From Pseudomonas sp. GM74 (GTDB lineage: Bacteria > Pseudomonadota > Gammaproteobacteria > Pseudomonadales > Pseudomonadaceae), in NCBI RefSeq assembly GCF_000282455.1, contig NZ_AKJG01000037.1, positions 19,155 to 83,154 on the forward strand: a stretch of 64,000 bases of DNA. Direction: 5' to 3'. Of this stretch, positions 25,307-35,846 are shown piece by piece; position 1 is the first letter of the stretch, and each line of letters opens with the position of its first letter. The notes under the pieces are model-generated. The model was not told the DNA's origin. It did no database searches and saw nothing but the letters and a program-made list of their open reading frames with translations. The position numbers were made by a program, and so were the translations under genes.

Positions 25307-26248
25307 TCAAAAAACCGCGACTTTTCGACGCAGCAGTTCGATGAACAACCCCAACTCCCGGCTGATGTGCTCGCCCTTGCGCAACAACAACCCGAATGGC
25401 GCCATCTGCACATCCAGTTCCACCGGCAACGCCACCACCAGGCCCATTTTAAGATAGTCGCGCAATGCGGTTTCCGACAGGACCATGATCGCGTCGGTCA
25501 GCTGAATCAGTTGCTGCATGGAGTACACCGAACCGCATTCGATGATGTCCGCCGGTAGCGGCAAGGCTAACCGCTGCAAGGCTTGATCCAGACCGATGCG
25601 CGCCGGACTGGTTTCCGGTTGCAGGATCCACGGCCAACCGCCGACCAGCTCGGCCATTTCCAGTTTCTTGCGCCGGGCCAGCGGGTGGCCGGCGTGCACC
25701 ACCACCAGCAAGCGTTCGTTACCCAACTGCTCGAAGACGTAATGCTCACTGTCGGTGGCGGCATTGCGCCGGGCGATGGCAAGGTCAATGCGGCCCTGTT
25801 CCAGCAACTGGATCACCTGGTCGCTGGTGTCACCCATGATGCGAATCCGCAGCTGCGGGTTGAGCGCCTTGATTTCGGCAATCGAATCCATGACCAGGCC
25901 CGGCGCCGCGCCCATGATGGTACCGATCGACAGATAGCCGTAGCCGCCTTGCTGCCGCGCCATCAGGTCCTCGGCACAACGGTCGAGGCCACTGATGGCC
26001 GACTCGGCAAAGCGAATCAGTTCCTGGCCCAGCGCTGTCGGGCGCATCCCCCGCGGCAGGCGCTCGAACAGATCGCAGCCGAACATGTCTTCAATCTCAT
26101 GGAGCATGCGGGTTGCCGCCGGTTGCGACATGTTCAGGCTTTGCGAAGCGCGGTGCAGATTCTGGCTGGAGCTGAGCGTCACCAGCATGTGCAGATGCTT
26201 GTAGCGCAGTCGATTGAGCAGGCTGCGGGAGATGATCGGCGTGGTCAT
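25307..26248 (-). CDS. LysR-type regulator of the L-rhamnonate cluster
   Basis: This 313-residue LysR-type regulator has its winged helix-turn-helix at about residues 16-75 (SQNLHRASQSLNMSQPAATRMLHEIEDMFGCDLFERLPRGM) and a periplasmic-binding-like effector domain after residue 95. It is divergent from the transporter-rhmD-rhmA-aldehyde dehydrogenase genes, with a perfect 17-bp palindrome in the 125-bp gap, the classical LysR arrangement. Control of L-rhamnonate use is inferred from this position. The molybdenum hydroxylase operon lies downstream on the same strand, 176 bp away, and may be independent. Confidence 0.85.
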   Translation of the reverse strand: MTTPIISRSLLNRLRYKHLHMLVTLSSSQNLHRASQSLNMSQPAATRMLHEIEDMFGCDLFERLPRGMRPTALGQELIRFAESAISGLDRCAEDLMARQQGGYGYLSIGTIMGAAPGLVMDSIAEIKALNPQLRIRIMGDTSDQVIQLLEQGRIDLAIARRNAATDSEHYVFEQLGNERLLVVVHAGHPLARRKKLEMAELVGGWPWILQPETSPARIGLDQALQRLALPLPADIIECGSVYSMQQLIQLTDAIMVLSETALRDYLKMGLVVALPVELDVQMAPFGLLLRKGEHISRELGLFIELLRRKVAVF

Positions 26249-26265
26249 GACGGGCCTTTTTTATC

Positions 26266-26282
26266 GATACCCTGAGGGTATC
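26266..26282. promoter_or_regulatory. LysR-type operator palindrome
   Basis: GATACCCTGAGGGTATC is a perfect palindrome around a central G. It contains the T-N11-A spacing of LysR-regulator sites and lies 18 bp before the LysR gene start and 92 bp before the MFS gene. Confidence 0.65.
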
Positions 26283-26373
26283 AGTTGTGAGCTAGATTCG
26301 ATTTGTAACGCATCGATCAGCGGCCGTACAGTCTTCCCCATAAGAACAAATGCCCTACCAAAGGAAAACTGCG

Positions 26374-27669
26374 ATGAAGACTCTACCCGCGCCTCTGCTC
26401 GCCAAAATTTCCTGGCGACTACTCCCGTTTCTCCTGCTGATGTACATCATGGCCTTCCTCGACCGCGCCAACGTCGGGTTCGCCAAGCAAGCCTTTCAAG
26501 CCGACACCAACATCAGCGATGCCGCCTTCGCCTTCGGCGCCGGGGTGTTCTTCGTGGGCTACGCGTTGCTTGAAGTGCCGAGCAACCTGATTCTGCACCG
26601 CGTCGGCGCCCGCCTGTGGATGTGCCGGATCATGGTCACCTGGGGCCTGGTCTCCGCCGCCATGGTCTTCGCCCACACAGAAACCAGCTTCTACATCCTG
26701 CGCTTCCTGCTGGGCGTGGCCGAAGCTGGCTTCTTCCCCGGCGTGATCCTTTACCTCACGTACTGGTTCCCCAGCGCCGTGCGCGGCAAGGCCATGGGTT
26801 TCTTCTATTTCGGTGCGCCGCTGGCATTCATCTTCGGCAGCCCGTTGTCCGGCCTGCTGCTGGAACTGGACGGCTTCGCCGGCTTCCACGGCTGGCAGTG
26901 GCTGTTTGCCGTTGAAGGCCTGATGGCGACGGCGGTGGGCATCTGGGCCTACTGGTACCTGGACAACCGCCCGGCCGACGCCAAGTGGCTGACCGTCGAG
27001 GAACGCCAGCAAGTGCAGACCCTGCTCGATCAGGAAGACAGCCATAAACAGAACCACGGCCGCAGCCTGCTCAACGTCATTTGCCAACCCCCGGTGCTGT
27101 ACCTGTGCCTGATCTACCTGTTGATCCAGGCCAGCGTCTACGGCGTGGTGTTTTACCTGCCAAGCCAGGTCGGCGGACTGCTGGGGACCAAGGTCGGGTT
27201 GATGGTCGGCCTGGTCACGGCGATTCCATGGATTTGCGCCTTGATCGCCGCCTACCTGATCCCCGGCTACAGCGACCGCACCGGCGAACGTCGCCGCACC
27301 GCGTGCCTTACCTTGCTGATGGCCGCCGCCGGGATCGCCTGCTCGGTGACCTTCAGCAACCCGCTGCTGGGGATCATCGCCCTGTGTTTTGCCGCCTCCG
27401 GCTTCATCGCCGTGCAGCCGGTGTTCTGGACCTTCCCCTCCAGCTACCTCGCCGGCAGCGCCGCCGCGGCCGGGATCGCCCTGATCAACTCGTTCGGCGC
27501 CCTCGGCGGCTTCATTGCCCCAATCCTGAAGAACTGGGCCGAAGGCGCTTTCCATTCACCGGCAGCAGGCTTGTACGTGCTGGCCGTTACCACCGTCATT
27601 GCCGCGTTGCTGGTGCTGGGCGTACGCGCGCCCGGCCATGAAGCCTCGAACAAACCGGCCACCGTTTAA
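26374..27669 (+). CDS. MFS transporter, anion:cation symporter type
   Basis: The 431-residue protein has about twelve membrane segments and the family hallmark MAFLDRANVGFAKQAF after helix one, as in sugar-acid and aromatic-acid symporters (GudP/HpaX/RhmT-like). The start at 26374 follows AAGGA by ten bases; an earlier ATG at 26350 has no ribosome binding site. It heads a likely operon with L-rhamnonate dehydratase (33 bp downstream), so the expected cargo is L-rhamnonate. The LysR palindrome lies 92 bp upstream. Confidence 0.85.
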   Translation: MKTLPAPLLAKISWRLLPFLLLMYIMAFLDRANVGFAKQAFQADTNISDAAFAFGAGVFFVGYALLEVPSNLILHRVGARLWMCRIMVTWGLVSAAMVFAHTETSFYILRFLLGVAEAGFFPGVILYLTYWFPSAVRGKAMGFFYFGAPLAFIFGSPLSGLLLELDGFAGFHGWQWLFAVEGLMATAVGIWAYWYLDNRPADAKWLTVEERQQVQTLLDQEDSHKQNHGRSLLNVICQPPVLYLCLIYLLIQASVYGVVFYLPSQVGGLLGTKVGLMVGLVTAIPWICALIAAYLIPGYSDRTGERRRTACLTLLMAAAGIACSVTFSNPLLGIIALCFAASGFIAVQPVFWTFPSSYLAGSAAAAGIALINSFGALGGFIAPILKNWAEGAFHSPAAGLYVLAVTTVIAALLVLGVRAPGHEASNKPATV

Positions 27670-27701
27670 CCTGACCGCCGTTTAACAAAGGGAATCACAC
27701 C

Positions 27702-28886
27702 ATGGGCATTCCAACCATCAAACACGTGCGCGCTTTCACGCTGCGAGGCGGCGGCGCGGATTATCACGACCAGGCCGACGGCCACTGGATCGACGATCAC
27801 ATTGCCACGCCGATGAGCAAATACCCCGAGTACCGCCAGAGCCGCCGCACCTTCGGCATCAATGTACTCGGCACCCTGGTGGTGGAGATCGAGGCCAGCG
27901 ACGGTACCGTCGGTTTTGCCGTGACCACTGGCGGCGAGCCTGCCGCCTACATCGTCGAGAAGCACCTGGCGCGCTTCCTCGAAGGCGCCCGGGTCACCGA
28001 CATCGAAAAAATCTGGGACCAGATGTACCAGTCGACCCTGTATTACGGGCGCAAGGGCATCGTCATCAACACGATCTCCGGCGTCGACCTGGCGCTGTGG
28101 GACTTGCTCGGCAAGATCCGCCAGGAACCCGTACATCAGCTCCTCGGCGGTGCGGTGCGCGACGAATTGCAGTTCTACGCCACCGGCGCCCGTCCGGACC
28201 TGGCGCAGAAAATGGGCTTCATCGGCGGCAAGATGCCGCTGCACCACGGTCCGGCCGAAGGCGAGGAAGGCCTGCGCAAGAACCTCGAAGAACTGGCGAC
28301 CATGCGCGAGCGTGTCGGCCCGGACTTCTGGCTGATGCTCGATTGCTGGATGAGCCTGGACCTCAACTACGCCACCAGACTGGCGGTTGGCGCCCACGAG
28401 CATGGCTTGAAGTGGATTGAAGAAGCCCTGCCGCCGGACGATTACTGGGGCTACGCCGCCCTGCGCAACAATGTGCCCAAGGGCATGCTGGTGACCACCG
28501 GCGAACATGAAGCCACACGCTGGGGCTTCCGCATGCTGCTGGAGATGGGCTGCTGCGACATCATCCAGCCGGATGTCGGCTGGTGCGGCGGGATCACTGA
28601 ACTGGTGAAGATCTCGGCCCTGGCCGACGCTCACAACGCGCTGGTCATCCCCCACGGCTCTTCGGTGTACAGCTACCACTTCGTCGCCACCCGGCATAAC
28701 AGCCCGTTCGCCGAGTTCCTGATGATGGCGCCGAAGGCTGACGAAGTAGTGCCGATGTTCCACCCGCAATTGCTCGGCGAACCGGTGCCGGTCAATGGCC
28801 GCATGCGTCTGTCCGCGCTCGACCAGCCAGGTTTCGGCGTGACCCTCAACCCGGAATGCCAACTGCATCGGCCGTATAACCGCTGA
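27702..28886 (+). CDS. rhmD: L-rhamnonate dehydratase
   Basis: The enzyme dehydrates L-rhamnonate to 2-keto-3-deoxy-L-rhamnonate. It is a 394-residue enolase-superfamily protein, the usual RhmD length. Family features include the start [44 protein letters not shown], metal ligands in [23 protein letters not shown] and [12 protein letters not shown], and the catalytic His in [23 protein letters not shown] follows the family. It lies in the second position of the rhamnonate operon, and its aldolase partner begins 14 bases after its stop. Confidence 0.93.
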   Translation: MGIPTIKHVRAFTLRGGGADYHDQADGHWIDDHIATPMSKYPEYRQSRRTFGINVLGTLVVEIEASDGTVGFAVTTGGEPAAYIVEKHLARFLEGARVTDIEKIWDQMYQSTLYYGRKGIVINTISGVDLALWDLLGKIRQEPVHQLLGGAVRDELQFYATGARPDLAQKMGFIGGKMPLHHGPAEGEEGLRKNLEELATMRERVGPDFWLMLDCWMSLDLNYATRLAVGAHEHGLKWIEEALPPDDYWGYAALRNNVPKGMLVTTGEHEATRWGFRMLLEMGCCDIIQPDVGWCGGITELVKISALADAHNALVIPHGSSVYSYHFVATRHNSPFAEFLMMAPKADEVVPMFHPQLLGEPVPVNGRMRLSALDQPGFGVTLNPECQLHRPYNR

Positions 28887-28900
28887 GAAAGGAGCTCGTG

Positions 28901-29701
28901 ATGAACATGCCGCACAACGCGTTCAAGGCCGCACTGAACAACAGCGAAACCCGGTACGGCATCTGGGCCGGGTTCGCCACCGGCTACGCCGCCGAGATCG
29001 TCGCCACCACCGGTTACGACTGGATGCTGATCGATGGCGAGCACGCGCCCAACACTGTGCCCGGTGTACTCGCCCAGTTGCAGGCCGTGACGCCTTACTC
29101 GACCGCGCCTGTGGTGCGCGCGGTGAATGGCGATGCCAACCTGATCAAACAATTGCTGGATATCGGCGCGCAGACGCTGATGATCCCGATGGTCGAAACC
29201 GCTGAGCAGGCACAGGCACTGGTGCGCGCCATGCGCTACCCGCCCCACGGCATTCGCGGGGTCGGCGGCGGCCTGACCAGGGCCACGCGCTGGGACGGCG
29301 TGCCGGATTACCTGAATACCGCCCACGAACAACTGTGCCTGATCGTGCAGGTGGAATCGCGCACCGGCGTGGAAAACGTCGCCGCGATTGCCGCCGTCGA
29401 GGGCGTGGATGCGGTGTTCATCGGGCCGGCGGATTTGTCGATCGGCCTGGGTCATGCCGGCAACCCCGGCCACCCGGAAGTCCAGGAACGGATTCAACAC
29501 GCCGTGAACGCCACGCTGGCGGCCGGCAAGGCCTGCGGGATTCTAGCGCCCAACGAAGAAGACGCCCGCCGCTACCAGCGCTGGGGCTGCCAGTTCATTG
29601 CAGTGGCCATCGACATCAGCCTGCTGCGCCAAGGCGCCATGGCCACCCTCGCCCGCTATCGCGAACCTGCCACCACTCAAGCGCCGTCACGTACTTACTG
29701 A
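28901..29701 (+). CDS. rhmA: 2-keto-3-deoxy-L-rhamnonate aldolase
   Basis: This class II (HpcH/HpaI) aldolase splits 2-keto-3-deoxy-L-rhamnonate into pyruvate and L-lactaldehyde. The 266-residue sequence contains WMLIDGEHAPN, the metal-binding QVESRTGVEN Glu, and AVFIGPADLSIGLG with its Asp, in the usual order. The start at 28901 sits after AAAGGAG; a GTG three bases upstream is the alternative. It lies between rhmD and the aldehyde dehydrogenase gene, in pathway order. Confidence 0.92.
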   Translation: MNMPHNAFKAALNNSETRYGIWAGFATGYAAEIVATTGYDWMLIDGEHAPNTVPGVLAQLQAVTPYSTAPVVRAVNGDANLIKQLLDIGAQTLMIPMVETAEQAQALVRAMRYPPHGIRGVGGGLTRATRWDGVPDYLNTAHEQLCLIVQVESRTGVENVAAIAAVEGVDAVFIGPADLSIGLGHAGNPGHPEVQERIQHAVNATLAAGKACGILAPNEEDARRYQRWGCQFIAVAIDISLLRQGAMATLARYREPATTQAPSRTY

Positions 29702-29720
29702 TCTGCCAAGGAGTCGCACC

Positions 29721-31154
29721 ATGTCATCCGTGCCTGTTTACGAAAACTTCATCGACGGCCAGTTCGTGGCCAGCGCTGCCCACCTCGATGTGATCAACCC
29801 GGCCACCGGTGCCGTGCTGTCGAAAGTCCCGGCCTCGACAGCCGAAGACGTCGACCGCGCCCTCGCTGCCGCCCGTGCCGCGCAGAAAGACTGGGCGCGC
29901 AAACCGGCGAATGACCGCGCCGGCTACTTGCGCCGGATCGCCGCGAAACTGCGGGAAAACGTCTCGCACCTGGCGCGCACCATCACCCTGGAGCAAGGCA
30001 AGATCAGCGGACTGGCGGAAGTCGAAGTCAATTTCACTGCCGACTACCTCGACTACATGGCCGAATGGGCCCGGCGCATCGAAGGTGAAATCATCACCAG
30101 CGACCGCCAGAACGAAAACATCTTCCTGTTGCGCAAACCCTTGGGCGTGGTGGCCGGGATCCTGCCGTGGAATTTCCCGTTCTTCCTGATCGCCCGGAAA
30201 ATGGCCCCGGCCCTGCTGACCGGCAACACCATCGTCATCAAGCCCAGCGAAGAAACCCCGAACAACTGCTTCGAATTTGCCCGGCTGGTCGCCGAAACCG
30301 ACCTGCCGCCCGGCGTGTTCAACGTGGTCTGCGGTGACGGCCGAGTCGGCGCGGCACTGACCGCGCACAAGGGCGTGGACATGATCAGCTTCACCGGCAG
30401 TGTCGACACAGGCTCACGAATCATGGCCGCCGCCGCGCCGAACATCACCAAGCTCAACCTGGAACTGGGCGGCAAGGCACCGGCCATTGTGCTGGCGGAT
30501 GCAGACCTCGACCTGGCGGTCAGGGCGATCCGCGATTCGCGGATCATCAACAGCGGCCAGGTGTGCAATTGCGCCGAGCGGGTATATGTCGAGCGCAAGG
30601 TGGCGGATCAGTTCATCGAACGTATCGCGGCGGCCATGAGCGCAACACGCTATGGCGACCCGATTGCCCAGCCCGACGTGGAGATGGGCCCGCTGATCAA
30701 CCGCCAGGGGCTGGACAGCGTCAACCGCAAAGTCCGCACCGCGCTGAGCCAGGGCGCAAGCCTGATCAGCGGCGGGCAGATGGCCGACCTGCCGAATGGC
30801 TTCCACTTCCAGCCCACTGTTTTAGCCGGTTGTCGCGCGGACATGGAGATCATGCGCGAAGAGATATTCGGGCCGGTGCTGCCGATCCAGATAATCGACG
30901 ACCTGGACGAAGCCATCGCCCTGGCCAACGACTGTGACTATGGCCTGACTTCGTCGATCTACACCCGTGACCTGAGCAAAACCCTGCAGGCGATGCGTGA
31001 GCTGGATTTTGGCGAAACCTACGTCAACCGCGAGAACTTCGAAGCCATGCAAGGTTTCCATGCCGGTGTGCGCAAGTCCGGCATCGGCGGCGCGGATGGC
31101 AAGCATGGGCTGTACGAATACACCCATACCCACGCGGTGTATCTGCAAGGCTGA
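29721..31154 (+). CDS. aldA: NAD-dependent lactaldehyde dehydrogenase
   Basis: The 477-residue enzyme fits the AldA group. It has PWNFPFFLIARKMAPALLTGN (Asn of the oxyanion hole, NAD site) at about 150, LNLELGGKAP (general base Glu) and NSGQVCNCAERVYV (catalytic Cys) at about 283. It would oxidise the L-lactaldehyde made by RhmA to L-lactate, completing the non-phosphorylative route. The start at 29721 follows AAGGAG by eight bases; an earlier in-frame start lies inside rhmA. A hairpin terminator follows. Confidence 0.9.
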   Translation: MSSVPVYENFIDGQFVASAAHLDVINPATGAVLSKVPASTAEDVDRALAAARAAQKDWARKPANDRAGYLRRIAAKLRENVSHLARTITLEQGKISGLAEVEVNFTADYLDYMAEWARRIEGEIITSDRQNENIFLLRKPLGVVAGILPWNFPFFLIARKMAPALLTGNTIVIKPSEETPNNCFEFARLVAETDLPPGVFNVVCGDGRVGAALTAHKGVDMISFTGSVDTGSRIMAAAAPNITKLNLELGGKAPAIVLADADLDLAVRAIRDSRIINSGQVCNCAERVYVERKVADQFIERIAAAMSATRYGDPIAQPDVEMGPLINRQGLDSVNRKVRTALSQGASLISGGQMADLPNGFHFQPTVLAGCRADMEIMREEIFGPVLPIQIIDDLDEAIALANDCDYGLTSSIYTRDLSKTLQAMRELDFGETYVNRENFEAMQGFHAGVRKSGIGGADGKHGLYEYTHTHAVYLQG

Positions 31155-31174
31155 GTCACGCACTTTCTGTGAAG

Positions 31175-31210
31175 GGCGGGCGCCTGTGCCGTTGCTCAGG
31201 CGCCTGCCCC
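31175..31210. terminator. Convergent hairpin between aldA and the iron operon
   Basis: GGGCGGGCGCCTG pairs with CAGGCGCCTGCCC (one G-T wobble) around a 10-base loop. It lies between two converging genes and probably serves both. Confidence 0.6.
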
Positions 31211-31230
31211 ATCACCCTGACATGCACATC

Positions 31231-32013
31231 TCATCGGCATTTCCCCGGACGTAGCAACGGGCAGGTCGAGCAGTATTCAGCGGGTTCGGTGGCCAGGTAA
31301 TAGAAGCAACAGGTTCGGCGAAAGCGAATGCTGCGTTGCCCATCGTCCACCAGCGTCGGCGGTCGGCGGAAATGGCTCAGCGGGTTGTAATCGAGACCGA
31401 ACAACGCAGGTTCGGCTTGTGTCAGCAGCCAATTGAAATCCGCTTCACAGCGCCCGCGCACTGACGGGTCGTCGATTTTCGCCATGCGTTTTTCATACAG
31501 CGAGTAAACACGTACGGCCGTATTTTCCCAGAGGATGCGCCGGGAAACACCGGTGACACGGTTGAAGGTGTGCCACAACGGTTGCAGCAGTCCCGCGAAC
31601 AGTCCCCGCACCAGGGCCTCCCGCCAGGCCTCGCGCTCATGGGTCCCATAGGTCAGCGGCAGACCGTGATGCAGGGGCATCGACGACGTCCACTGCCCAT
31701 CATCGTGGCCGTATTCAATCAGCGTGTTGTCGAGCGTCAACAACAGCCCCTTGTCATACACCGACATCGCATACAAACAAGCGCCGGTCGCCAGAAACGA
31801 CAGGCGCTTGCCCAGCAGCGAGGCGGTAATCGCCCGGGTCGGCGAGCCGATCACCGGGCCCAGGGTGTCCAGCAGTTGCTCGCACACGTCCTCCTGCAAC
31901 AAGTCCCGGGCCTTCAGCGAACGCAACGGGTCGCGCTCGTCGCCGTCCTTGAGCCGCAAGCCGCCGGACAACACCGTCCACTGCGACGCGGTGAAATGAC
32001 GTGCCAGACTCAT
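31231..32013 (-). CDS. FhuF-like siderophore-iron reductase
   Basis: The 260-residue protein ends with [21 protein letters not shown], the CC-x10-C-x2-C pattern that binds a 2Fe-2S cluster in FhuF. FhuF-type proteins reduce ferric siderophores in the cytoplasm to release iron. The start at 32013 overlaps the ATPase stop (ATGA). It is the last gene of the ferric-siderophore operon, an order that supports the assignment. FhuF relatives mostly act on hydroxamates, so a hydroxamate or mixed-ligand siderophore is possible. Confidence 0.82.
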   Translation of the reverse strand: MSLARHFTASQWTVLSGGLRLKDGDERDPLRSLKARDLLQEDVCEQLLDTLGPVIGSPTRAITASLLGKRLSFLATGACLYAMSVYDKGLLLTLDNTLIEYGHDDGQWTSSMPLHHGLPLTYGTHEREAWREALVRGLFAGLLQPLWHTFNRVTGVSRRILWENTAVRVYSLYEKRMAKIDDPSVRGRCEADFNWLLTQAEPALFGLDYNPLSHFRRPPTLVDDGQRSIRFRRTCCFYYLATEPAEYCSTCPLLRPGKCR

Positions 32014-32801
32014 TGCGGCAACTCCCGGCCAAACGGAATGCACAACGGAGTCCCGAAGAACGGATCGGCAATGATCCGGCAATTGAGGTCGAATACGGTT
32101 TTGACCAAGGGTTCGGTCAACACCTCGTCGGGCCGCCCCTGGGCAAAGGCCGTCCGGTTGTGCACCGCGACCATGTGGTCGGCGTAACGACAGGCCAGGT
32201 TGAGGTCGTGCAGCACCATGATGATGGTCTTGTTTTCGAGCCGGTTGAGGTCGCGCAGCAGGTCCAGCACTTCGATCTGGTGCGCCAGGTCGAGAAACGT
32301 GGTGGGTTCGTCGAGCAGCACGATGCCGGTGTCCTGAGCCAGGGTCATGGCGATCCACGCGCGCTGGCGCTGCCCGCCGGACAACGCGTCCACCGGTCGA
32401 TCCGCCAGTGCCTGGAGGCTGGTTTGCGTCAGCGCACGGTTGACCATGGCCTCATCTTCAGCCGACCACTGCTGCATCCAGCTCTGATACGGATAACGCC
32501 CCAGCGCCACCAACTGCCGCACGGTGATGCCCTCCGGCGCACTGGGGGTCTGAGGCAAAATGGCCAACTCCCTGGCCACAGTGGCCGTGGGCTTTTGCTG
32601 GATATCCACACCGTTGAGAATCACCGAGCCCTGCTGCGGCTTCAGCAGTCGGGCGAAGGATTTGAGCAAGGTGCTTTTGCCGCAGCCGTTGCTGCCGATC
32701 AGTACCGAAATCTTGCCCTGGGGCAGTTGCATGTCCAGCGCGTCAATAATGACCTGGCGCTGGTAACTCAGGGTCAGGCCGCGACTTGCAATCGACGTCA
32801 T
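32010..32801 (-). CDS. Ferric-siderophore ABC transporter ATPase
   Basis: The 263-residue ATPase has Walker [10 protein letters not shown] (about 37), the signature [14 protein letters not shown] (about 138), Walker [13 protein letters not shown] and the switch [12 protein letters not shown]. It matches FecE/FepC/FhuC proteins and drives siderophore uptake across the inner membrane with the two upstream permeases. Spacing to the permease stop is 12 bases, and its stop overlaps the reductase start. Confidence 0.92.
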   Translation of the reverse strand: MTSIASRGLTLSYQRQVIIDALDMQLPQGKISVLIGSNGCGKSTLLKSFARLLKPQQGSVILNGVDIQQKPTATVARELAILPQTPSAPEGITVRQLVALGRYPYQSWMQQWSAEDEAMVNRALTQTSLQALADRPVDALSGGQRQRAWIAMTLAQDTGIVLLDEPTTFLDLAHQIEVLDLLRDLNRLENKTIIMVLHDLNLACRYADHMVAVHNRTAFAQGRPDEVLTEPLVKTVFDLNCRIIADPFFGTPLCIPFGRELPQ

Positions 32802-32813
32802 ACGTTGAATTCC

Positions 32814-33845
32814 TTAATGACGCTGTTTAATCAACAAATAGAGAAAAAAGGGTGTGCCCAGTACGGCGACAAAAATCCCGGCCGGCAGATCCAGCGGCAA
32901 AAACAGCACACGCCCGACAAGGTCGGCCAGCACCACGAGGTTTGCCCCGACCAACAACGCCATCACCGCCTGACCGCCGAACCCCGGGGCTACCAGGCGC
33001 TTGGCAATGTGCGGCGCAATCAGCCCGACAAACGCGATCGCCCCGCCCCAGGCAATCGCTGCTCCGGCCAATGCCACACTTACCAGCAACAAACCGGCGC
33101 GCAGCCACTGCACGCGAACGCCGATGCCTTGGGCCAGAGAGTCATCCAGTTGTTGCACCCTCACCTGCCGGGCAAACAGCACCAGCAGCGGGCAGATACC
33201 CAACAACCAGCGCCCCAGCGCCAGCGGTTCCGGCCAACTGGCGCCGTACACGCTGCCGGTCAGCCAGACATAAGCCGACAGGGTCGTGGTCAGCGGACTG
33301 AAGACCAGGATGAAGGTGGTCGCGGCGGTCAACATCGCGCTGATGCCGACCCCGATCAACACCAGGCGCAGCGGTGAAGCCCCCTGCTTCCAGGCCAGCA
33401 GATAGATCGCCAATGCCGCCAGCGCCGCACCGGACATCGCCGCCAGCGGCAGATATTGTTGGCCCAGTGCCACGGAGAAAAACGACAGATACAGCACGGC
33501 CGCCGCACTGGCGCCGCTGGTGATACCCAGCAGATCAGGTGAAGCCAGCGGGTTGCGGATGATGCTTTGCAGAATCAGACCCGACACCGACAACGCCGCC
33601 CCGACCAACGCCGCCAGGAGCATGCGCGGCAAGCGCAGTTGCTCGACGATGAACGTCAGGCTGGCATCCTGGCTCGACAGCAAAATCCGCAGCACCTGCG
33701 ACGGCGACAGCATGACTTTGCCCAGCGACAGTGAGCCAAGCATGATCAGCGCCGTCACCATCAACGCCACCAGCAACCGCCACAACGTGGTGACATTGAT
33801 CCGCCGGGAAAAGCCGCTACGGCGCCAGGTCAGGACCTTATCCAT
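32814..33845 (-). CDS. Ferric-siderophore ABC permease (FecCD family), second copy
   Basis: This FecCD/BtuC-type permease has about ten membrane segments. It contains [20 protein letters not shown] and the EAA-like [17 protein letters not shown] loop that contacts the ATPase. The start at 33845 (MDKVLTW) lies six bases after GGAGG and overlaps the first permease stop by eight bases. With its partner it forms the heterodimeric channel. It is 343 residues long. Confidence 0.9.
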   Translation of the reverse strand: MDKVLTWRRSGFSRRINVTTLWRLLVALMVTALIMLGSLSLGKVMLSPSQVLRILLSSQDASLTFIVEQLRLPRMLLAALVGAALSVSGLILQSIIRNPLASPDLLGITSGASAAAVLYLSFFSVALGQQYLPLAAMSGAALAALAIYLLAWKQGASPLRLVLIGVGISAMLTAATTFILVFSPLTTTLSAYVWLTGSVYGASWPEPLALGRWLLGICPLLVLFARQVRVQQLDDSLAQGIGVRVQWLRAGLLLVSVALAGAAIAWGGAIAFVGLIAPHIAKRLVAPGFGGQAVMALLVGANLVVLADLVGRVLFLPLDLPAGIFVAVLGTPFFLYLLIKQRH

Positions 33846-34827
33846 AACGACCTCCACGCCGGGCCAGCAGAATGAAGAACGGTGCGCCGAACAATGCCGT
33901 CATCACGCCCACCGGGACCTCCTGCGGCAGGATCAACACCCGCGACAAGGTATCGGCCAGCAGCAGGACAATCGCGCCGAGTAGCGCACAGCCCGGCAGC
34001 AGCCAGCGATGATCGATGGACAGGCCCTTGCGCACCATGTGCGGCACCAGCAGGCCGATAAACCCGATGCTGCCGGCCAATGCCACGGCGCTGCCCGCCA
34101 GACAGACCACCAGAACGCTCATCAGCAGCCGGATCAAACCGGTGCGCTGACCCAGGCCGGTGGCGATCTCCTCGCCTGCGTCAAGCACGTTGACCTGCCC
34201 CGCCAGCAACATCGCGCCGAACACCCCGAGCACGCCACAGATCAGCAGTGGCGCGGCGACCGACAGGCTGCGCTCGGTCAACGAGCCCGCCAGCCAGAAC
34301 AGCACCGTGTCCAGCCCATCCTGATTGACCACCAGCAACGCCTGGCTGAACGCGGAGAACAAGGCAGCCATCGCCGCACCCGCCAACACAATGCGCAGCG
34401 GGCTGAGACTGCCCTGCCCCATGTTGCCGATCAGCCACACCAGACTGCCGGCCACGGCCGCGCCGATGAACGCGCTCCACAGCCAGGCATCCGGGGATGA
34501 CAGGGAAAACAGCGAGGAGCACAGGATGATAAAAAAAGTCGCGCCGGCGTTGATCCCGAACAACCCGGGGGACGCCAGCGGATTGCGCGTCAGCGCCTGC
34601 ATCAAGCCCCCCGCCACGGCCAGGCTCGCGCCCACGGCCATTGCCATCAAGGTGCGCGACAGGCGCGTGGTGGTCACCAGCACGTGGCTGACGCTCAACG
34701 GATCGGGATGCACGAACGCGGCGGTAATGTGCGACAACGGAATCCAGGTGGCTCCGACCGCCAGGCTCAGCACGCCGCTGAGCAGCAACACGACGGCGGC
34801 ACAGCACAACTTCAAACCATTGCTCAT
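33838..34827 (-). CDS. Ferric-siderophore ABC permease (FecCD family), first copy
   Basis: The 329-residue partner permease shows the same family marks: a [31 protein letters not shown] helix and [17 protein letters not shown]. Its start ATG overlaps the binding-protein stop by one base. The very tight packing of four transport genes, each overlapping or nearly overlapping the next, indicates one transcript and coupled translation. Confidence 0.9.
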   Translation of the reverse strand: MSNGLKLCCAAVVLLLSGVLSLAVGATWIPLSHITAAFVHPDPLSVSHVLVTTTRLSRTLMAMAVGASLAVAGGLMQALTRNPLASPGLFGINAGATFFIILCSSLFSLSSPDAWLWSAFIGAAVAGSLVWLIGNMGQGSLSPLRIVLAGAAMAALFSAFSQALLVVNQDGLDTVLFWLAGSLTERSLSVAAPLLICGVLGVFGAMLLAGQVNVLDAGEEIATGLGQRTGLIRLLMSVLVVCLAGSAVALAGSIGFIGLLVPHMVRKGLSIDHRWLLPGCALLGAIVLLLADTLSRVLILPQEVPVGVMTALFGAPFFILLARRGGRYG

Positions 34828-35768
34828 CAGGACACGTCCGCCGTGACCAGCCGCGCAACGTCATCGAGCATCAGGTTCGCCCCGAGCATCCCGCCCGACA
34901 GGCTCCAGGCCACTCCGTCGACCCGCCACACCTGCCCCTGTTGCGGCGCACGCATTTGCTGCCACAGCGGATGCTGCACCAGGCTTTCATAGTTTCCCTG
35001 CACTGCCGGTTTCTCCGCGCGCAAGAAGACAAAGAAAATGTCGGCATTGACCACCGCCAGACTCTCCTTGCTGGTGAGTTTGATCGATACCCCGCTCGCC
35101 GCCCGACTGGCCTCACTCCAGCCAAGCCCCAGCTCGGTGATCACCGAACCCGGAAAACTGGCCGGCAGATAACTGCGGATATGGTCCTCACGGACATCCA
35201 GAATCGACACCGTCGGCGGCCAGCGCCCGGAAAATTTCTGCTGCAGTTGCCCGCGCAGTTGTGCCGTGCGCAACTGCCAGCGGGCCAACACCTCGTCGGC
35301 GCGCTGCTGGCGGTGCAAGGCCAGGCCCATCAACGCCAGGGTCTTTTTGAACTCGAACACTTCCTCCAGCATCACCACCGGGGCGATCTGCTTGAGCAAC
35401 GGCGCGATACGTTCATGGCGAAAGCGCGAGGCGATGATCACGTCCGGCTTGAGCAGCGCGATGTCCTCAAGGCTGGGCTGGGTTTCCAGCCCGACATGGG
35501 GTACCGGCTCCAGCGCCGAGCGCAGATAGCGATAGGTGGGCTTTTCACTCCAGGAGTCGACGATGCCGCAGGGTGTGATGCCCAACGTCACGGCACTGTC
35601 CGTGGCCCCCTGAAACAGGGTGATCACCCGCAGCGGCGCGGCGTCGGCCCGGGCCCACGCCGACGGGGCAAACCTGAGTGCAAGCAGGCCCAGGGACAGG
35701 CGCAGCAGCGTGCGCCTGGAGGGCCTGTTGGGCTGTTCTTTCTTGGGCGGGTAAGTCAGGCCGGGCAT
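34827..35768 (-). CDS. Iron-siderophore substrate-binding protein, FecB-like
   Basis: The 313-residue protein has a twin-Arg-containing N-terminus ([25 protein letters not shown]) that directs it to the periplasm, possibly by Tat. The mature part follows the FecB pattern: [46 protein letters not shown] and KIAPVV-type helices. It hands the ferric siderophore to the permeases. The start at 35768 is preferred to the upstream in-frame start because the latter would extend through the receptor-binding-protein gap. Confidence 0.85.
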   Translation of the reverse strand: MPGLTYPPKKEQPNRPSRRTLLRLSLGLLALRFAPSAWARADAAPLRVITLFQGATDSAVTLGITPCGIVDSWSEKPTYRYLRSALEPVPHVGLETQPSLEDIALLKPDVIIASRFRHERIAPLLKQIAPVVMLEEVFEFKKTLALMGLALHRQQRADEVLARWQLRTAQLRGQLQQKFSGRWPPTVSILDVREDHIRSYLPASFPGSVITELGLGWSEASRAASGVSIKLTSKESLAVVNADIFFVFLRAEKPAVQGNYESLVQHPLWQQMRAPQQGQVWRVDGVAWSLSGGMLGANLMLDDVARLVTADVS

Positions 35769-35846
35769 GCTCTCGTCCTCTGCAATCGATTCATGACACA
35801 ACTCGGTAGCGCCCTTCCCTGTGGCGCAATCCACGGTTGAATCGAT

